Assembly: GCA_017466455.1 (NCBI GenBank)
Contig: JAFTUD010000025.1
Location: 1-64,000 of the forward strand
Source: Clostridia bacterium
Lineage (GTDB): Bacteria > Bacillota_A > Clostridia > Oscillospirales > CAG-272
Length of the DNA stretch: 64,000 bases
Reading direction: 5' to 3'
Within the stretch, counting starts at the first letter, position 1, and every line of letters starts with the position of its first letter. Shown one piece after another: positions 32,337 through 40,801 of the stretch. The notes beneath the pieces are model-generated. The model searched no databases. It was not told the origin of the DNA and saw only the letters and a list, made by a program, of their open reading frames with translations. Position numbers and translations under genes: made by a program.

Positions 32337-33446
32337 ATGGCAAAATATCTTGAAATTCCATTTCCAACCGTAAAGGACCCCTTTGACGGTCATATTCATG
32401 TTCATTTGTGGAGAATAGAGGAAAAGGGCGAAACCTTTATCCACGGTCTTGAGGAGTATAGAAGGGTGTGCGGTCTAAAATATATCGCCCTTGCATCACT
32501 TCCGTCGGGAAATCCTATCCCTGTACCAAGAGATGTAAGTAATAACATCATGTGCGCCTTTTATAAAATAGCAAATGAAAATACCTTCGCCTACGGTGGC
32601 TTTATTTACCCATCATACCCCGCAAATGAGGCACAGATGGAAAATATGTCGCTTGAAACACAGCTTGAGGAGCTTAACGAAATCGGCTTCGACGGAATAA
32701 AAATGCTTGAGGGTAAGCCAAATCTTTATTCTAAGGTTGGTCGTGCGCTTGATAGTGAATTTTTTGATAAGGTGCTTACCAAAATGGAAAAGGACGGTAC
32801 ATATCTTCTTATGCACGCCGTTGACCCCGAAACCTTTTGGCATAACCCCACAAAGGAAAGCATTGAAAGGGGCTGGTATTACGGAGATAGCTCTAAATAT
32901 CCATCAAGCGAGGAGCTTTACGCACAGGTAGATAATATTCTTGAAAAGCACCCTAAGCTCAATTTGTGCCTTGCGCATTTCTTCTTCTGCTCGGAAAAGC
33001 CCGAAAAGCTTGCCAAAATGCTTGATAAGTATGAGAACTTGACAATAGACATCACCCCGGGCGGAGAGATGTATATCGGATTTAACGAGAATAGAGAATA
33101 CTTTAAGGAGTTCTTTGTAAAATATCAGGATAGAATTCACTTCGGCACGGATATGGATTATTCACCGTCAATTGAGGGTGGTGTGTGGCTTTGTGATAGA
33201 GTTTACCGCTTCCTTGCAACTGATGAGCCACTTTCATCATTTGATGACCATATTATCCCGGGCTTTAAGCTTCCTTGCGAGGTAGTGCAAAAAATTTGCT
33301 CCGATAACCTCTTAAAGAAGCTTTCAGGCAAGCCAAAGGAAATAAATAAGGTTGCACTTAAAAAATATATTGATAAGTACTTCCACCTTATCACCGATAA
33401 GGAGCTTGCAAATTATATTACCGAGCTAAGCAAAAAATATCTATAA
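32337..33446 (+). CDS. Amidohydrolase-family metal-dependent hydrolase
   Basis: 369 residues of TIM-barrel type. It has DGHIHVH near residue 18 (metal ligands), a Lys in GIKMLEGKP, LMHAVDP, CLAHFFF and a closing FGTDMDY with the catalytic Asp, which together fit the amidohydrolase_2 group. The substrate cannot be told. RBS AAGGAG. It is a single-gene unit between its own promoter and a terminator. Confidence 0.8.
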   Translation: MAKYLEIPFPTVKDPFDGHIHVHLWRIEEKGETFIHGLEEYRRVCGLKYIALASLPSGNPIPVPRDVSNNIMCAFYKIANENTFAYGGFIYPSYPANEAQMENMSLETQLEELNEIGFDGIKMLEGKPNLYSKVGRALDSEFFDKVLTKMEKDGTYLLMHAVDPETFWHNPTKESIERGWYYGDSSKYPSSEELYAQVDNILEKHPKLNLCLAHFFFCSEKPEKLAKMLDKYENLTIDITPGGEMYIGFNENREYFKEFFVKYQDRIHFGTDMDYSPSIEGGVWLCDRVYRFLATDEPLSSFDDHIIPGFKLPCEVVQKICSDNLLKKLSGKPKEINKVALKKYIDKYFHLITDKELANYITELSKKYL

Positions 33447-33460
33447 ATCCTATTTCACTA

Positions 33461-33496
33461 AAAAAAGAGCTGTCACCGCAGTGATAGCTCTTTTTT
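33461..33496 (+). terminator. Terminator of the amidohydrolase gene
   Basis: A 16-bp stem with one G-U pair (33461-33476 with 33481-33496) and a 4-nt loop. The sequence from 33500 to 33726 has no gene I can support; it carries two GGAGTTT-like purine-rich motifs near 33575-33605 without a following ORF. Confidence 0.85.
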
Positions 33497-33726
33497 ATGT
33501 AGCAGGTCAATAAAACCATAAAAAGACCGCTACAGCCGAGTGCTTTTTTAAGATATGCGCCGTCTTAGGTAAAAAGGAGTTTATAAAGGAAAGGAAGGAG
33601 TTTTTGTAAAAAATAAAACCCTAAAACGGCTCTCATATCTTGTGTAATAATTATAGTATGAATATAGCGCACATAAGTCACAAAGCATGCGACAGTGCTA
33701 AAAATATAAAAAATAGTAAAATATTC

Positions 33727-33755
33727 TTGAAAAGGCGTGTGCGCGGTGGTAAAAT
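33727..33755 (+). promoter_or_regulatory. Promoter of the DUF4886 gene
   Basis: TTGAAA (33727-33732), a 17-bp spacer and TAAAAT (33750-33755). Confidence 0.6.
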
Positions 33756-33788
33756 TAGAATATAAAAAAACAAAAAAGAGGTAGAAAA

Positions 33789-34493
33789 ATGAATGTTTTG
33801 TGTATAGGAAATAGCTTTTCACAGGACGCAACAAGATATTTGCACCAAATTTCAAATGATGAAATCTTCGTGCGCAACCTTTATATCGGCGGCTGCTCCC
33901 TTGAAACGCATGTGAATAATATCAAGGAAAATAACGCCTTTTATGAATACCAAAAGAACGGCAGAAGGCTGAAAATGATATCAATAAACGATGCTCTTAA
34001 AAAGAAAAAATGGGACTATGTTACAATTCAGCAGGTTAGCCATTTCAGCGGAGTTATTGAAACCTATGAGCCGTTTACCGAATTTCTCATAAATTACATA
34101 AGCGATGCGTGCCCGAGCGCGAAAATCGTGTTCCATAGGACATGGGCATATGACCCGAAATCAAATCACGAGGGCTTTGTGACATATAATAATGACACGA
34201 ATTATATGTACCAAAGGATTATGGACGCAACCGATAAAATCGCTCAAAAATACGGGCTTGATGTGATTGATAACGCAACCGCAATCCAAAGGGCAAGAGA
34301 GCTTGATGAGTTCAATACCGAAAAGGGCGGAGTCAGCATAAACCGTGACGGCTTCCACCTCTCGCTTGACTATGGCAGATACCTCGCAGGGCTTACAATG
34401 TTTAAATATTTCACGGGCAAAAGCGCTACTGAGGTTACCTATGCCCCCGATGATACCGACCCCGAAATCATCGAAAAACTCAAATCCCTCTAA
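33789..34493 (+). CDS. DUF4886 SGNH-hydrolase-like protein
   Basis: 234 residues. GNSFSQDATRYL near the N-terminus carries the nucleophile Ser of the SGNH fold, IQQVSHFSG the second block, and RDGFHLS the His-containing block near the C-terminus. Proteins of this family usually act on acylated sugars or are polysaccharide associated. There is no signal peptide, so a cytoplasmic substrate is likely here. Confidence 0.8.
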   Translation: MNVLCIGNSFSQDATRYLHQISNDEIFVRNLYIGGCSLETHVNNIKENNAFYEYQKNGRRLKMISINDALKKKKWDYVTIQQVSHFSGVIETYEPFTEFLINYISDACPSAKIVFHRTWAYDPKSNHEGFVTYNNDTNYMYQRIMDATDKIAQKYGLDVIDNATAIQRARELDEFNTEKGGVSINRDGFHLSLDYGRYLAGLTMFKYFTGKSATEVTYAPDDTDPEIIEKLKSL

Positions 34494-34685
34494 GCAGGCA
34501 AGCGCCTGAGGCAAACTCCGCCCGAGAGCCTCGGGTCGCAAACTCCGACATCGTGCAGTACAAATTGTTTCCGAACTCCGCATTGCGACTCACTGCGTTC
34601 GCATGCATGGCTACCACCATCCAATCGCACTTCGCCGAGGCTCGTGTTCTTGGGGTGTGCGCACATCCGAATTCCGCATTTTCGT
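34494..34685. repeat. R2 repeat mosaic 2 (inverted relative to mosaic 5)
   Basis: It follows the DUF4886 stop directly and ends at the RBS of the next gene. It contains GCCCGAGagcCTCGGGtcg, AACTCCGACATCGTGCAGT and a 65-bp core (34605-34669) that is the reverse complement of 60600-60664 with one mismatch. Confidence 0.8.
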
Positions 34686-34696
34686 TAGGAGAATAT

Positions 34697-35056
34697 ATGT
34701 ATACCGAGCTACAAGAAAAATATATGAGAGGCACATACCCCGCAAATCTTCTTCGTGCGATTTTTGAAATAGAGCCGAGCGAGGACTATATTGACCTCGC
34801 CTTTTGCGATGAGGCGGTTACACTTTCAGATGAGGTAAGAGTGGAGCTGAACGCAAAGCTGAATACACTAAATTGCACCGAAAGCCGAGTAATCCACCTC
34901 TTGTTCCGCTTCACCCCAACCGTAGAGGAAGCGATGAGCGAGCTTGGCAAAACCGCCGAGGAAATTTTGACCCTCGAAAAAAGAGCCATCGAAAAGCTCC
35001 GCCACCCCTCACGCAAAAAAGACCTCGAAAGATTCAAATACCTGCTAAAGCTCTAA
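34697..35056 (+). CDS. Small sigma-70 region-4-like protein
   Basis: 119 residues. ATG 34697 follows AGGAG by 5 nt; longer upstream readings run through repeat DNA and are rejected. The C-terminal half reads like sigma-70 region 4: a helix-turn-helix (TVEEAMSELGKTAEEILTLE) followed by AIEKLRHPSRKKDLE, matching the end of primary sigma factors. Regions 1-3, including the -10 binding part, are absent. It could be an anti-activator, a phage-type sigma appropriator or a relic. It sits at the left border of the accessory island. Confidence 0.65.
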   Translation: MYTELQEKYMRGTYPANLLRAIFEIEPSEDYIDLAFCDEAVTLSDEVRVELNAKLNTLNCTESRVIHLLFRFTPTVEEAMSELGKTAEEILTLEKRAIEKLRHPSRKKDLERFKYLLKL

Positions 35057-35109
35057 AAAGCCTAAACCATCTTCTCATTACCAAGCATTTGGAAATAATA
35101 AGTAAAGAA

Positions 35110-35145
35110 AAAAGCGATTCCCGAAGAAAAACGAGAATCGCTTTT
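35110..35145 (+). terminator. Terminator after the sigma-like gene
   Basis: AAAAGCGATTC/GAATCGCTTTT, 11-bp stem (35110-35120 with 35135-35145). Confidence 0.75.
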
Positions 35146-35238
35146 ATAGTGCATAAGCCCATTTGCCATGCCGCAGCAACTAGAATTTGCGGAGATATAA
35201 AAAATTCAACGATCGCGCAATTTGTTTTAGCAAATCAC

Positions 35239-35274
35239 TTGCTTTCTGTCGAAAAATGATATATAATATATCAT
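35239..35274 (+). promoter_or_regulatory. Promoter of the Xre gene with a perfect palindrome over the -10 box
   Basis: TTGCTT (35239-35244), a 17-bp spacer and TATAAT (35262-35267). The -10 box is inside a perfect 19-nt palindrome, 35256-35274 (ATGATATAT-a-ATATATCAT). This is a good candidate site for self-repression by the Xre protein. Confidence 0.65.
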
Positions 35275-35306
35275 GTGTAAAAATAATTATTTTTATGAGG
35301 TGGAAA

Positions 35307-35522
35307 ATGGCAGCAAGCTATAAGAAACTTTTTAAGCTACTCATCGATCGCGAAATGAAAAGCAAAGATCTTGCTGCAAAAGCAGGTGTTAGTCCAGCAA
35401 CGCTCGCGAAGATGAAAAAAGGCGGCGCAACCGTCTCCAGCGACGTCCTCGTCAAAATCTGCACCGCCCTCGGCTGCACAATGGACGATATTGTAGAAAT
35501 CGTACCAAATGAATCAAAATAA
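35307..35522 (+). CDS. Xre/Cro-type transcriptional regulator
   Basis: 71 residues, a single helix-turn-helix domain with DLAAKAGVSPATLAKMKKG and a closing LVKICTALGCTMDDI helix. ATG 35307 is preferred over ATG 35295 because the first ATG precedes the AGGTGG RBS. It lies directly before the HNH nuclease gene (23 bp) and probably controls the small operon that follows. Confidence 0.9.
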   Translation: MAASYKKLFKLLIDREMKSKDLAAKAGVSPATLAKMKKGGATVSSDVLVKICTALGCTMDDIVEIVPNESK

Positions 35523-35545
35523 TCTTGAAGAAGGGAGATACTATA

Positions 35546-36604
35546 ATGCAAGAATTTTTTAGACAATTTGAAGATTACTGCAAAACACCGGGAGTGGACT
35601 CGGGAAAGGCTCGGTCATATGCGAAGGCGATAGAGTATCTCTGCGATTATTTAAAGATCACGGCAATCGATATTCAATCAGTGTCGTTAATAAAAGAGCT
35701 GGAAAGCGAAATATATCATAAGCACAGTGCTTTTTATAACTCTTTTCTGATGTTCTTGATCGGACGTGGACAGCGTTCTTATTTAGAGAATGGTTATGTT
35801 AAGGCAGCTTTTAAGTACTTCTTCGCGTTCTTCAAATATATCAATTCTCAAAATGCTAAATGGACAAAAGAGGAAACTGTTTTAGCTTTGGCACTATACT
35901 GTAAAATCCCCTTCGGAAAGATACATAAAAACAATCCTCAGGTTATTGAATTATCAAAACTGATCGGTCGTACGCCTGCTTCGGTGTCCATGAAGATGGG
36001 CAATTTCGGGCGATTTGATGAGGAACTTGCCAAGAAGGGAATATCAGGACTTTCTCACGGAAGCGCGTTGGATAAGGTTGTGTGGGATGAATATCATCTC
36101 AACATGCAAGCATTGTCTGAAACTGTAGATAAAGTTCCATATATGCAAGAATTTATGAATGAGGATGATACTATTGATACTTTGCCTGCTGGCAAAACGA
36201 GAACATCAACTGTTCAAACTCGTGTTAATCAGGGATTCTTTAGAAGCGCGGTTATATCGGCATACAATAGAAAATGTTGTGTAACTGGTTTGGATGTTCC
36301 TTCTTTGCTCATTGCATCGCACATTAAGCCGTGGAAGGATAGCGATCCTCAAACAGAGAGGACGAATCCGTGCAATGGTCTCTCTTTAAATTCCTTGCAT
36401 CATGAGGCATTTGACGATGGCATTTTCACCATCGATACGGATTATAGAATATGGATTTCAAGAACTGCGAAGGAACGATATACATCAGAAGTGTTCAACG
36501 ACTTTTTCGCAAAGTATGAAGGAAAAACAATAACACTTCCCGAGCGTTTCCTTCCGTCAAAAGAAATGATAGAATATCATAATTCGAAATTATCGAATTT
36601 TTAA
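35546..36604 (+). CDS. HNH endonuclease (HNH_2 type)
   Basis: 352 residues. The N-terminal 100 residues are helical. The central part (WTKEETVLALALY, RTPASVSMKMGNF) is typical of HNH proteins annotated as restriction-like. The C-terminal HNH_2 domain has CCVTGLD (about 243), ASHIKPW (His about 259) and NGLSLNSLHHEAFDDG (about 276-291). All metal and catalytic residues appear intact. Start set by AAGGGAG before ATG 35546. No methyltransferase is adjacent, so a classic restriction pair is not supported; defence or modified-DNA cleavage is possible. Confidence 0.85.
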   Translation: MQEFFRQFEDYCKTPGVDSGKARSYAKAIEYLCDYLKITAIDIQSVSLIKELESEIYHKHSAFYNSFLMFLIGRGQRSYLENGYVKAAFKYFFAFFKYINSQNAKWTKEETVLALALYCKIPFGKIHKNNPQVIELSKLIGRTPASVSMKMGNFGRFDEELAKKGISGLSHGSALDKVVWDEYHLNMQALSETVDKVPYMQEFMNEDDTIDTLPAGKTRTSTVQTRVNQGFFRSAVISAYNRKCCVTGLDVPSLLIASHIKPWKDSDPQTERTNPCNGLSLNSLHHEAFDDGIFTIDTDYRIWISRTAKERYTSEVFNDFFAKYEGKTITLPERFLPSKEMIEYHNSKLSNF

Positions 36605-36613
36605 GGATAAAGT

Positions 36614-37027
36614 ATGGTAGAGGTTGTAGCAGCTCTCATTTGGAAGGAAGACAAATTCATGATTTGCCAACGCCCGGCACATAAAGCGAGAGGACTCCTT
36701 TGGGAGTTTGTTGGCGGGAAGGTCGAGCGAGGAGAAACGAAAGAACAAGCGCTCATTCGAGAGTGCAGGGAAGAATTAAATGTTCTTCTCTCTGTCGGTG
36801 ACGTGTTTATGGATGTGGTTCATGAGTATCCCGACTTGACGGTGCATCTGACTTTGTTCAACGCTACAATTGTCGAGGGCGAACCGCAGAAACTCGAACA
36901 TAACGATATTCAATGGATCACACCAAGTGAAATTCTGAACTACAAGTTCTGCCCGGCAGACGAGGAAATATTAAAAAGAATTTATAGAGTATTCAGAGAA
37001 TATTCTTTCGCAAAAATTACTCTTTAA
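36614..37027 (+). CDS. Nudix hydrolase (MutT-like)
   Basis: 137 residues. The Nudix box is complete: GGKVERGETKEQ then RECREEL. QRPAHKARGLLWEF upstream matches MutT/8-oxo-dGTPase-like enzymes that clean oxidised nucleotides. It begins 9 bp after the HNH nuclease stop and likely shares its message. It may be a nucleotide-pool enzyme carried with the island rather than part of a defence set. Confidence 0.9.
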   Translation: MVEVVAALIWKEDKFMICQRPAHKARGLLWEFVGGKVERGETKEQALIRECREELNVLLSVGDVFMDVVHEYPDLTVHLTLFNATIVEGEPQKLEHNDIQWITPSEILNYKFCPADEEILKRIYRVFREYSFAKITL

Positions 37028-37119
37028 AGTGAATACAAGCATTGCGGTAATATCGTTCCCTTGTAAGATTAATAAAATTCGCAGGAAATTTTAATTTGAA
37101 AGGTATTTGGAGGCTCAAT

Positions 37120-38685
37120 ATGAGTAAAGTTTTATCTGTTAATATCCAAAATATTAGAGGTATATTTAATTTAAAAATAAACCTATCTCTTTCGCCAGAT
37201 GTGTATGCAATAACAGGAGTTAATGGAATTGGAAAGAGTACTTTGCTTACTTGTATCACACCTCGATTACATAGACCTACATCTTTTGAAGTTTTAAAAA
37301 GTATAGCTACTAATGAATCATCAATAGAGTATACTATAGGCGACGAAACGGAAATTTGGAAATATGACGGGTCTCAATGGAAATGTACTGGTAATATAAC
37401 ATCGCCATTACGCGGATTTCAAGAAGGTAGTTTGTCAAACGGAACAAGGTTCTTAAACATTACTTCAATGGGATATCGTTATTATAAGCAAATGTTAAAT
37501 ATACGAAGCGAACTATTGACAGAAGCGGATAGCTTTGTAAAGGAGAGCTTAGGAATCATATTGCAAAACGATAAGAACTATTATAGCAACTTGTATCGTT
37601 TGGATCGTTCAAAAGCAGAAAGATACTACAAGTATAAAGGGGTTGTTTATTATTTAAAAATAGCAGATAAATATATACCTCAATTTGAATTAAGTAATGG
37701 TGAATTCTTGTTAATAAACTTGCTTCATTTGCTGAATAATTTGCTTGTTAGAAATAATAATTCTGAAAAATTAAACCTTATATTGATTGATGAAATAGAG
37801 CTAGCTTTACATCCTTCCGCAATAAAGAGATTGGTTCAATTTGTTAAAGTAATTGCTAAAAAATATCAGGTTGCTATATATTTTTCTACTCATTCCATAG
37901 AAATTATTAACAGTTTACCCATAGAGAATCTGTTTTATCTTCATAAGAGTGTCGGAACAAATGTTATATGCGAAACACCATGCTATCCTGCATATATCAC
38001 AAGGGATATATACACGCATAGTGGATATGATGTTTTAATATTAGTTGAAGATGATTTGGCTCAATACTTTGTTTCAAAAGTAATACGAAACAAACGAATC
38101 GATAATAACAAAAGAATTCAAGTGCTTCCTGTAGGGGGATATGATAACACCCTTGAGTTGCATCAAAATCTTTTGAGGGAAGAAATCTTAGGGCCTATCG
38201 CTCATATTTTAAGCGTTATTGATGGCGATGTTGAAACTGCTGTTTTTAAAAAACGTATAGATGACGGAAAATGGTTGTGTATTCCTGAAGACTCTTTGCT
38301 ATTTCTTCCGATTGAAAGTGTTGAAAAATATCTAAAAAGTGAATTGATAGATAAAAAGAACTATGAATTGATGAGATTGATAAGGGATAGACTTTTTAAA
38401 TTTGAATCTGAAATCAATTGGTTTGAATCTGAATATAATAACAACATTGATAATCAAATTGAAAAAGATAGAAGCAAAGGCATAGAGATAAAGAGTAGAA
38501 ATGAATACTTTTCAAACGGTAAAAATTTGTTCTCTGTTCTGTCAAGTAAGTACGAGCAAGAGGGAAAAAGCAAAGTTGAATTTAGGAAAAATATAACAGA
38601 ACTTGTTATAGAATATTTTGATTCAACGGCATTTGAAGAGAAGTTTTTTGAGATCTTAACAAGTATATTCAACAAGAATCAATAA
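37120..38685 (+). CDS. OLD-like ABC-type ATPase with C-terminal TOPRIM domain
   Basis: 521 residues. The ATPase half has Walker A GVNGIGKST (about 33-41), a signature-like LSNGEFLLI, Walker B LILIDEIELALHP (about 219-231) and the H-loop STHS (about 257). The second half has TOPRIM features: LVEDDLAQYF (Glu about 309) and VIDGDVE (about 365). This layout matches overcoming-lysogenization-defect (OLD) nucleases, which include phage defence proteins such as Gabija GajA. No UvrD-like partner follows, so Gabija is not supported. DNA here is much more AT-rich than its neighbours, a sign of transfer. ATG 37120 follows GGAGG. Confidence 0.82.
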   Translation: MSKVLSVNIQNIRGIFNLKINLSLSPDVYAITGVNGIGKSTLLTCITPRLHRPTSFEVLKSIATNESSIEYTIGDETEIWKYDGSQWKCTGNITSPLRGFQEGSLSNGTRFLNITSMGYRYYKQMLNIRSELLTEADSFVKESLGIILQNDKNYYSNLYRLDRSKAERYYKYKGVVYYLKIADKYIPQFELSNGEFLLINLLHLLNNLLVRNNNSEKLNLILIDEIELALHPSAIKRLVQFVKVIAKKYQVAIYFSTHSIEIINSLPIENLFYLHKSVGTNVICETPCYPAYITRDIYTHSGYDVLILVEDDLAQYFVSKVIRNKRIDNNKRIQVLPVGGYDNTLELHQNLLREEILGPIAHILSVIDGDVETAVFKKRIDDGKWLCIPEDSLLFLPIESVEKYLKSELIDKKNYELMRLIRDRLFKFESEINWFESEYNNNIDNQIEKDRSKGIEIKSRNEYFSNGKNLFSVLSSKYEQEGKSKVEFRKNITELVIEYFDSTAFEEKFFEILTSIFNKNQ

Positions 38686-38790
38686 CATTTATTATACTAA
38701 AACTGTCTTGAAATCGTATGATTCTAAAAAATTAAATTAACAATGTCAAAAAAGGATTAAATGTCTTACAAATAGATTATGGGATAAGAT

Positions 38791-39168
38791 ATGACAAACA
38801 ATAATGCTTTCAATGCATCTTGTGAGCGTTGGGGCAACACCGACGCCTACCGCGAGCACGAGCAGAAAACAAAGCATTATACAAAAGAGAAGTGGGCTGA
38901 AGCAAACAATGGTTTGATGGCGATTTTTGCCGAGTTCGCAGCCTGCAAGCAGAATGACGCAGAGGATGATTCTAACGAAGCACAGGCGCTTGTAGCTAAG
39001 CTTCAAGTACACATAACAGCCAACTACTACACTTGCACAGACGAGATTCTTGCAGGGCTTGGCAAGATGTACGTTGCCGACGAGCGATTCAAGAAGAATA
39101 TCAATAAGTACGGAGAGGGAACAGCCGAGTTCGCAGCTGATGCGATCGAGGTTTACTGCCGAAAATGA
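38791..39168 (+). CDS. Stand-alone TipAS-type antibiotic-binding protein
   Basis: 125 residues. WGNTDAYREHEQKTKHYTKEKW and KYGEGTAEFAADAIEVYC match the TipAS domain, which binds thiopeptide antibiotics. In TipA it is fused to a MerR-type DNA-binding part, absent here. It may sequester a drug or act with another regulator. The stop codon overlaps the start of the next gene (ATGA). Confidence 0.82.
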   Translation: MTNNNAFNASCERWGNTDAYREHEQKTKHYTKEKWAEANNGLMAIFAEFAACKQNDAEDDSNEAQALVAKLQVHITANYYTCTDEILAGLGKMYVADERFKKNINKYGEGTAEFAADAIEVYCRK

Positions 39169-39634
39169 GCACAAACAAATTTAATCTCTTTCTTGAAAAT
39201 GCCCGGTTTCTATCGGACAAGCTTGGAATTGTTCCCCTGCTATACGGCTCGCTCGGCTTGGAGTATCTGACAGGAGATGCTCTCGGTGCGGATGATATCG
39301 ACATACTTGTTCCGCGTGTGTTCATCACCGAGCGATGGCATGAATTCAAGACACTTTTAGAAGCACAGGGATACGTTCTTGCAGATGAGCATGAGCATAC
39401 ATTTGTGCGTGACGGTGTGGCATATTCCTATGCCGATATTGAGGATCTCGAATCCTTTGCAGGCATCAACACTGAAGATATAGAGATGCACGAAGTAGAT
39501 GGTGTTCGCTTTTGTTGTTGTCACTCGAGCAGTATCTTATTGTGTACAGGCAATCGAGTAAAGACGGCTACCGAGTGAATGTACGGCAGAAAAAGGATAT
39601 CGATAAGATCAGATTTATTGAGAGCAAGTTGTAA
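39165..39634 (+). pseudogene. Nucleotidyltransferase-like gene with a one-base frameshift
   Basis: The first frame runs from ATG 39165 and has LLYGSLGLEYL and DDIDILVP, typical of a nucleotidyltransferase core. It stops at 39578 with an unnatural Cys/Ser-rich end. Adding one T to the TTTT run near 39512-39515 restores a smooth reading frame that continues LLLSLEQYLIVYRQ and ends in a family-like KKDIDKIRFIE before TAA at 39634. This is either a true loss-of-function mutation or a sequencing error. The intact protein would be about 156 residues. Confidence 0.75.
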
Positions 39635-39648
39635 TAAAGGAGGCATAA

Positions 39649-40785
39649 ATGGAAAACGCAATATGGAAGGGGCAGATATATACTGCTACAAATATTGCTG
39701 AGTCGTACGAACTTGAAAAGAGTATAAGAAAAGCAAGCGGACGTAAGGAACTTAGGTGTCCAGACCCCGATTGTCCAAATCCTATTTTGCGTTATTGTCA
39801 TGGAGAGATAAAGTGTGCTTTCTTCGCTCATCTTGATAACTGTACCTGTGATTACGCTGAATTCGACAAAGAGAATACTCAACTGATGCGCCAGGTAAAG
39901 CGAACTCTTTATGATAGTTTTACTTCGCGAGGATTTGATGTTCAAATTGAAGTGAAATTGCTACCTCGACATTATACACATCTGTTGTTTACCATACCAG
40001 GCGGTAAGAAGATTGCTGTCGAATTAGGTACGCAACGCACTACTGCTAATCGAATAGATTATCTAGCAGAACAATATAGGTCTATAGGCGTTGATGCAAA
40101 ATGGATCGTAATTAGTAATTATAAAACGCCCGTCAAAGAAAATGAGACATTCTTCATCAAACGGTATTTGCTGAATGAAAGCAAAAGGAAAGATATTTTA
40201 ATTCTTAATTGGGATGGCAGCGAAATCACGCAGTATATAGTTGATCCTAATCAATATCTATATAAAGGCGACAGTTTACATTCAGACAACTACCCAGATA
40301 TCTATTCGGAAACTAGCTCGCTCGCTAACTTAGTGTTTGACGGAGAGGAGTTAAGCATAGAAGGTTTTACTGCTAGATACAACGAATGGCTTTCTAAAAA
40401 GAGGAGGGCTTTCGATAAAAAGGTTGCTCAAATGGAAGAAGAGGAGCGTCGGCAAGAGGAACATCGAAAGCAACGGCAAGCTGAAACCGCAAAAACATTT
40501 AGCAGAAACATTGTACCAATAGCAGTCGAGAGAAGAAATTTAAATACAGAAATCCATCCTTCGTTGGGGGGCGTTACACAACCTGCCACAATGTCGTATG
40601 AAGATAGGCGAAAAAGTATTTTGCCTTTTATGGAGCAGCAAATAGAACAGGTGGTAGATCAAACTGGTGTGCGTTGGATTCGATGTGAATTGTGTGGCGC
40701 GGTTGAAACAGCAGATAAGTTTTGGATATTTGGTGGTGCTAATCACGTGAATTTGGGCAAGTGTTATAAGTGCAACAAGAGATGA
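39649..40785 (+). CDS. CoiA-like competence/nuclease family protein
   Basis: 378 residues. The N-terminal part has CPDPDCPNP and a C..FAH.DNC segment, as in the zinc-binding region of CoiA. A nuclease-like core follows with IAVELGTQRTTANRIDYLAEQYRS (about 120-143). A charged coiled stretch comes next (about 255-290), then a C-terminal CELCG...CYKCNKR zinc-finger-like end. CoiA acts in competence and DNA processing. Here the gene is in an accessory island and may act on incoming DNA (inference). RBS AAGGAGG. Confidence 0.7.
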   Translation: MENAIWKGQIYTATNIAESYELEKSIRKASGRKELRCPDPDCPNPILRYCHGEIKCAFFAHLDNCTCDYAEFDKENTQLMRQVKRTLYDSFTSRGFDVQIEVKLLPRHYTHLLFTIPGGKKIAVELGTQRTTANRIDYLAEQYRSIGVDAKWIVISNYKTPVKENETFFIKRYLLNESKRKDILILNWDGSEITQYIVDPNQYLYKGDSLHSDNYPDIYSETSSLANLVFDGEELSIEGFTARYNEWLSKKRRAFDKKVAQMEEEERRQEEHRKQRQAETAKTFSRNIVPIAVERRNLNTEIHPSLGGVTQPATMSYEDRRKSILPFMEQQIEQVVDQTGVRWIRCELCGAVETADKFWIFGGANHVNLGKCYKCNKR

Positions 40786-40801
40786 ATAATTGGTAGAATC
40801 T

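Noticed and set aside
34553..34696. N-terminal extension of the sigma-like gene
   Set aside because: It would translate the R2 repeat. ATG 34697 with AGGAG just upstream is the natural start.
35546..38685. A Septu or Gabija defence system
   Set aside because: Septu needs adjacent PtuA and PtuB genes, whereas here a Nudix gene separates the HNH gene from the ATPase, and the ATPase has a TOPRIM half. Gabija needs a UvrD-like GajB, which is missing.
39505..39580. Programmed -1 ribosomal frameshift in the nucleotidyltransferase-like gene
   Set aside because: No good slippery heptamer with a following stem or pseudoknot is visible. A lost base in the TTTT run explains the sequence better.
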